DNA of 62,691 bases from Deltaproteobacteria bacterium RIFOXYD12_FULL_56_24. Lineage in GTDB: Bacteria; Desulfobacterota; Desulfobulbia; Desulfobulbales; Desulfurivibrionaceae. The DNA lies in NCBI GenBank assembly GCA_001799285.1, contig MGTD01000009.1, positions 1 to 62,691 of the forward strand, read 5' to 3'. A program made the position numbers and the translations under genes. The notes under the pieces were generated by a model. The model searched no databases. It was not told where the DNA came from and was given only the letters and a program-made list of their open reading frames with translations. Positions 61,536 through 62,691 of the stretch are shown here, piece by piece (position 1 is the stretch's first letter; each line of letters begins with the position of its first letter).

Positions 61536-62024
61536 TTATTGTCGCTTTGGCATAGAACTCTCTCGATAGCGAAGCGCCAACCCTTTGAGAAAATTGCGGA
61601 GAAATTGGTCGCCGCATTCCTTGTAGTTTTTATGCCCGGCCTTGCGGAACAAGGCGGAGAGTTCGGGTTTCGAGACCGGATTGCCGCTCTGCTGCATAAT
61701 GGCGAGCAGGTCGTCTTCTTTAAGTTCCAGGGCGATGCGGAGTTTTTTCAGGATGGCGTTGTTGCTGAGTACCCCGGCCGCTTGCGGCGGGGGTGTCGGC
61801 TTGCCCTCCTGCCTGCCGCGCCGGGAAACAATGAGGCCGCTCAAAAAACCCTCCATCAGCGCATCCGGGCAGGCGACAAAGCCTTCTTCCTCTTCTTTTT
61901 TCAGGAGATTATTAATCTTGTCCTGGGCAACCGTCTGCCCGGAGATGCTGAAGATCTCGGCCATGGCGGCAGTGGGGAGAGCCAGGGCATACCGCACCCC
62001 GCGTAACACATCATTGTTCGTCAT
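61536..62024 (-). CDS. DUF1456 (YehS-like) protein
   Basis: 162 residues made of two copies of a ~70-residue helical repeat (NNDVLRGVRYALAL ... and NNAILKKLRIALEL ...), the DUF1456 pattern. The function is unknown. Its start overlaps the stop of the HNH gene (ATGA), so the two form an operon. Confidence 0.9.
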   Translation of the reverse strand: MTNNDVLRGVRYALALPTAAMAEIFSISGQTVAQDKINNLLKKEEEEGFVACPDALMEGFLSGLIVSRRGRQEGKPTPPPQAAGVLSNNAILKKLRIALELKEDDLLAIMQQSGNPVSKPELSALFRKAGHKNYKECGDQFLRNFLKGLALRYRESSMPKRQ

Positions 62025-62383
62025 TTTTTGTCCTTTAATAAAGTCCCAAGAGCGGCAAATGGATTTGAGGTGGCGATTCCTTTCTGATTCTCGCCCGGTT
62101 TAATCGCCCCATAGGCATCGGCCACGCTCTGGCGGTCATGTTCATTGTCATGGCAGTAGATGCACAATAATTCCCAGTTGCTGCCGTCGGGCGGATTGTT
62201 TTCGTGGTTGTGGTCCTTGTGGTGGACCGTGAGTTCGCTCAATTTTTTGCCGCTGAATTCGCGCCCGCACCTGCCGCAAAGCCAGGGATACATCTTGAGC
62301 GCTTTCTCCCGATAGGTCTGGGCCCGTTGCTCTTGCGCCCGCTGGGCCTCGGAAAGCATATTGGGTTTGGTCGGTGGGGTCAT
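62021..62383 (-). CDS. yajD: YajD-like HNH nuclease
   Basis: 120 residues. CGRCGREFSG, LTVHHKDHNHENNPPDGSNWELLCIYCHDNEH give the HNH fold with two zinc-binding CxxC pairs. It matches the YajD family in length and order. Its target is unknown. It is coupled to the DUF1456 gene downstream. Confidence 0.93.
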   Translation of the reverse strand: MTPPTKPNMLSEAQRAQEQRAQTYREKALKMYPWLCGRCGREFSGKKLSELTVHHKDHNHENNPPDGSNWELLCIYCHDNEHDRQSVADAYGAIKPGENQKGIATSNPFAALGTLLKDKK

Positions 62384-62419
62384 GGGTGGATTGGTTCCTT
62401 TATCGGGTAAGGTCTCATC

Positions 62420-62691
62420 TCAGGCTGTCCCGGCGTGCAGCTTCAGGCCCAGGGCCTTGACCACCTTCAGGATTGTGCCGAATTCCGGATTGCCGTCGGC
62501 GGAAAGCGCCTTGTACAGGTTTTCCCGCGCCAGGCCCGTGTCCCGCGCCAGTTGGGTCATGCCACGGGCGCGGGCAATCACTCCCAAGGCGTGGGCGATG
62601 AAGGCCGGATCGTCTCCCGCTTCCTGGAGACAGGCATCAAGATAGGCGGCCATGTCCGCATCGGTTTTCAGGTATTCCGCAGTGTCGTACC
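62420..62691 (-). CDS. HTH addiction-module antitoxin (HigA-like), cut by the window edge
   Basis: The visible 90 codons run from the window edge (YDTAEYLKTDADMAAYLD...) to LHAGTA and are open to the right edge, so the start is outside. IAHALGVIARARGMTQLARDTGLARENLYKAL is a Cro-type helix-turn-helix of the TIGR02684 antidote family. Its toxin partner, usually a small RelE-like 'phage-related' protein upstream, would lie beyond the window. Confidence 0.85.
   Translation of the reverse strand, partial: YDTAEYLKTDADMAAYLDACLQEAGDDPAFIAHALGVIARARGMTQLARDTGLARENLYKALSADGNPEFGTILKVVKALGLKLHAGTA

Noticed and set aside
1-62691. CRISPR array, phage genes or integrase
   Set aside because: No regularly spaced identical repeats and no recognisable phage, integrase or full transposase genes were seen.

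Overview
The window is a bacterial chromosome segment of about 62.7 kb with moderately high GC and dense genes. The gene set is anaerobic and respiratory: a predicted arsenate respiratory reductase, 4Fe-4S ferredoxins, an acetate kinase/phosphotransacetylase pair, a haem-binding chemoreceptor and several multi-PAS histidine kinases. It suggests a Desulfobacterota (Desulfobulbales-like) organism. That placement is inferred from gene content and protein style, not from a search.

Layout. 0-4.5 kb: a 3' fragment of a tRNA-Arg gene, three secreted or membrane proteins of unknown role and a tRNA-dihydrouridine synthase. 4.5-16 kb: a chemoreceptor with a CxxCH motif, glucokinase, ackA-pta, an RNA uracil methyltransferase broken up in frame by a mobile palindromic element, and prfC. 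16-23 kb: a PilZ protein, a 1113-residue hybrid kinase overlapping a PhnD-like lipoprotein gene, and an ABC-F ATPase. 23-24.5 kb: a MntA/HepT toxin-antitoxin pair with a CHAP-like secreted protein. 24.9-33.9 kb: the core of interest, a PhnD-like lipoprotein, histidine kinase and response regulator followed by a MOSC protein, ArrA, ArrB, a TorD-type chaperone and a four-cluster ferredoxin. 34-34.6 kb: a ParE-type toxin-antitoxin pair. 34.7-40.6 kb: a nine-gene minus-strand arsenic operon led by arsR (ACR3 exporter, ArsP-type permease, redox proteins, CDF transporter, thioredoxin, frameshifted CcdA). 40.7-50.7 kb: ZIP transporter, SrkA-like kinase, LpxR-like protein, DUF502 protein, endonuclease IV, a third binding-protein/kinase pair, a pseudo-receiver PilZ protein and an RluA-type pseudouridine synthase. 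50.7-56.6 kb: a TetR-headed MacAB-type efflux operon with its outer-membrane factor. 56.7-62.7 kb: RlmN, a radical SAM/SPASM protein with a 55-residue zinc-ribbon partner, RNase HI, an SprT-like protein, YehS-like and YajD-like proteins and a cut-off HTH antitoxin.

How it fits together. The likely module is arsenate respiration plus arsenite defence. The lipoprotein/kinase/regulator trio resembles the AioXSR/ArxXSR sensors of arsenic-oxyanion metabolism and would control arrAB. The arsenite formed would be exported by ACR3 under ArsR, whose predicted operator lies inside the promoter spacer of the ars operon.

The strongest structural discovery is a family of non-autonomous palindromic elements with GTAA...TTAC ends. 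Five copies have perfect 8-bp target duplications and one has a 7/8 duplication, the hallmark of IS66-family transposition. One copy sits inside the RNA methyltransferase gene and adds exactly 54 codons without breaking the frame. At least four other repeat types also occur: a 249-bp element with 18-bp inverted ends and 11-bp direct repeats, a nested palindrome between pta and the methyltransferase gene, REP-like GGAGCGGCTTC repeats, and CTCTCCC-type repeats.
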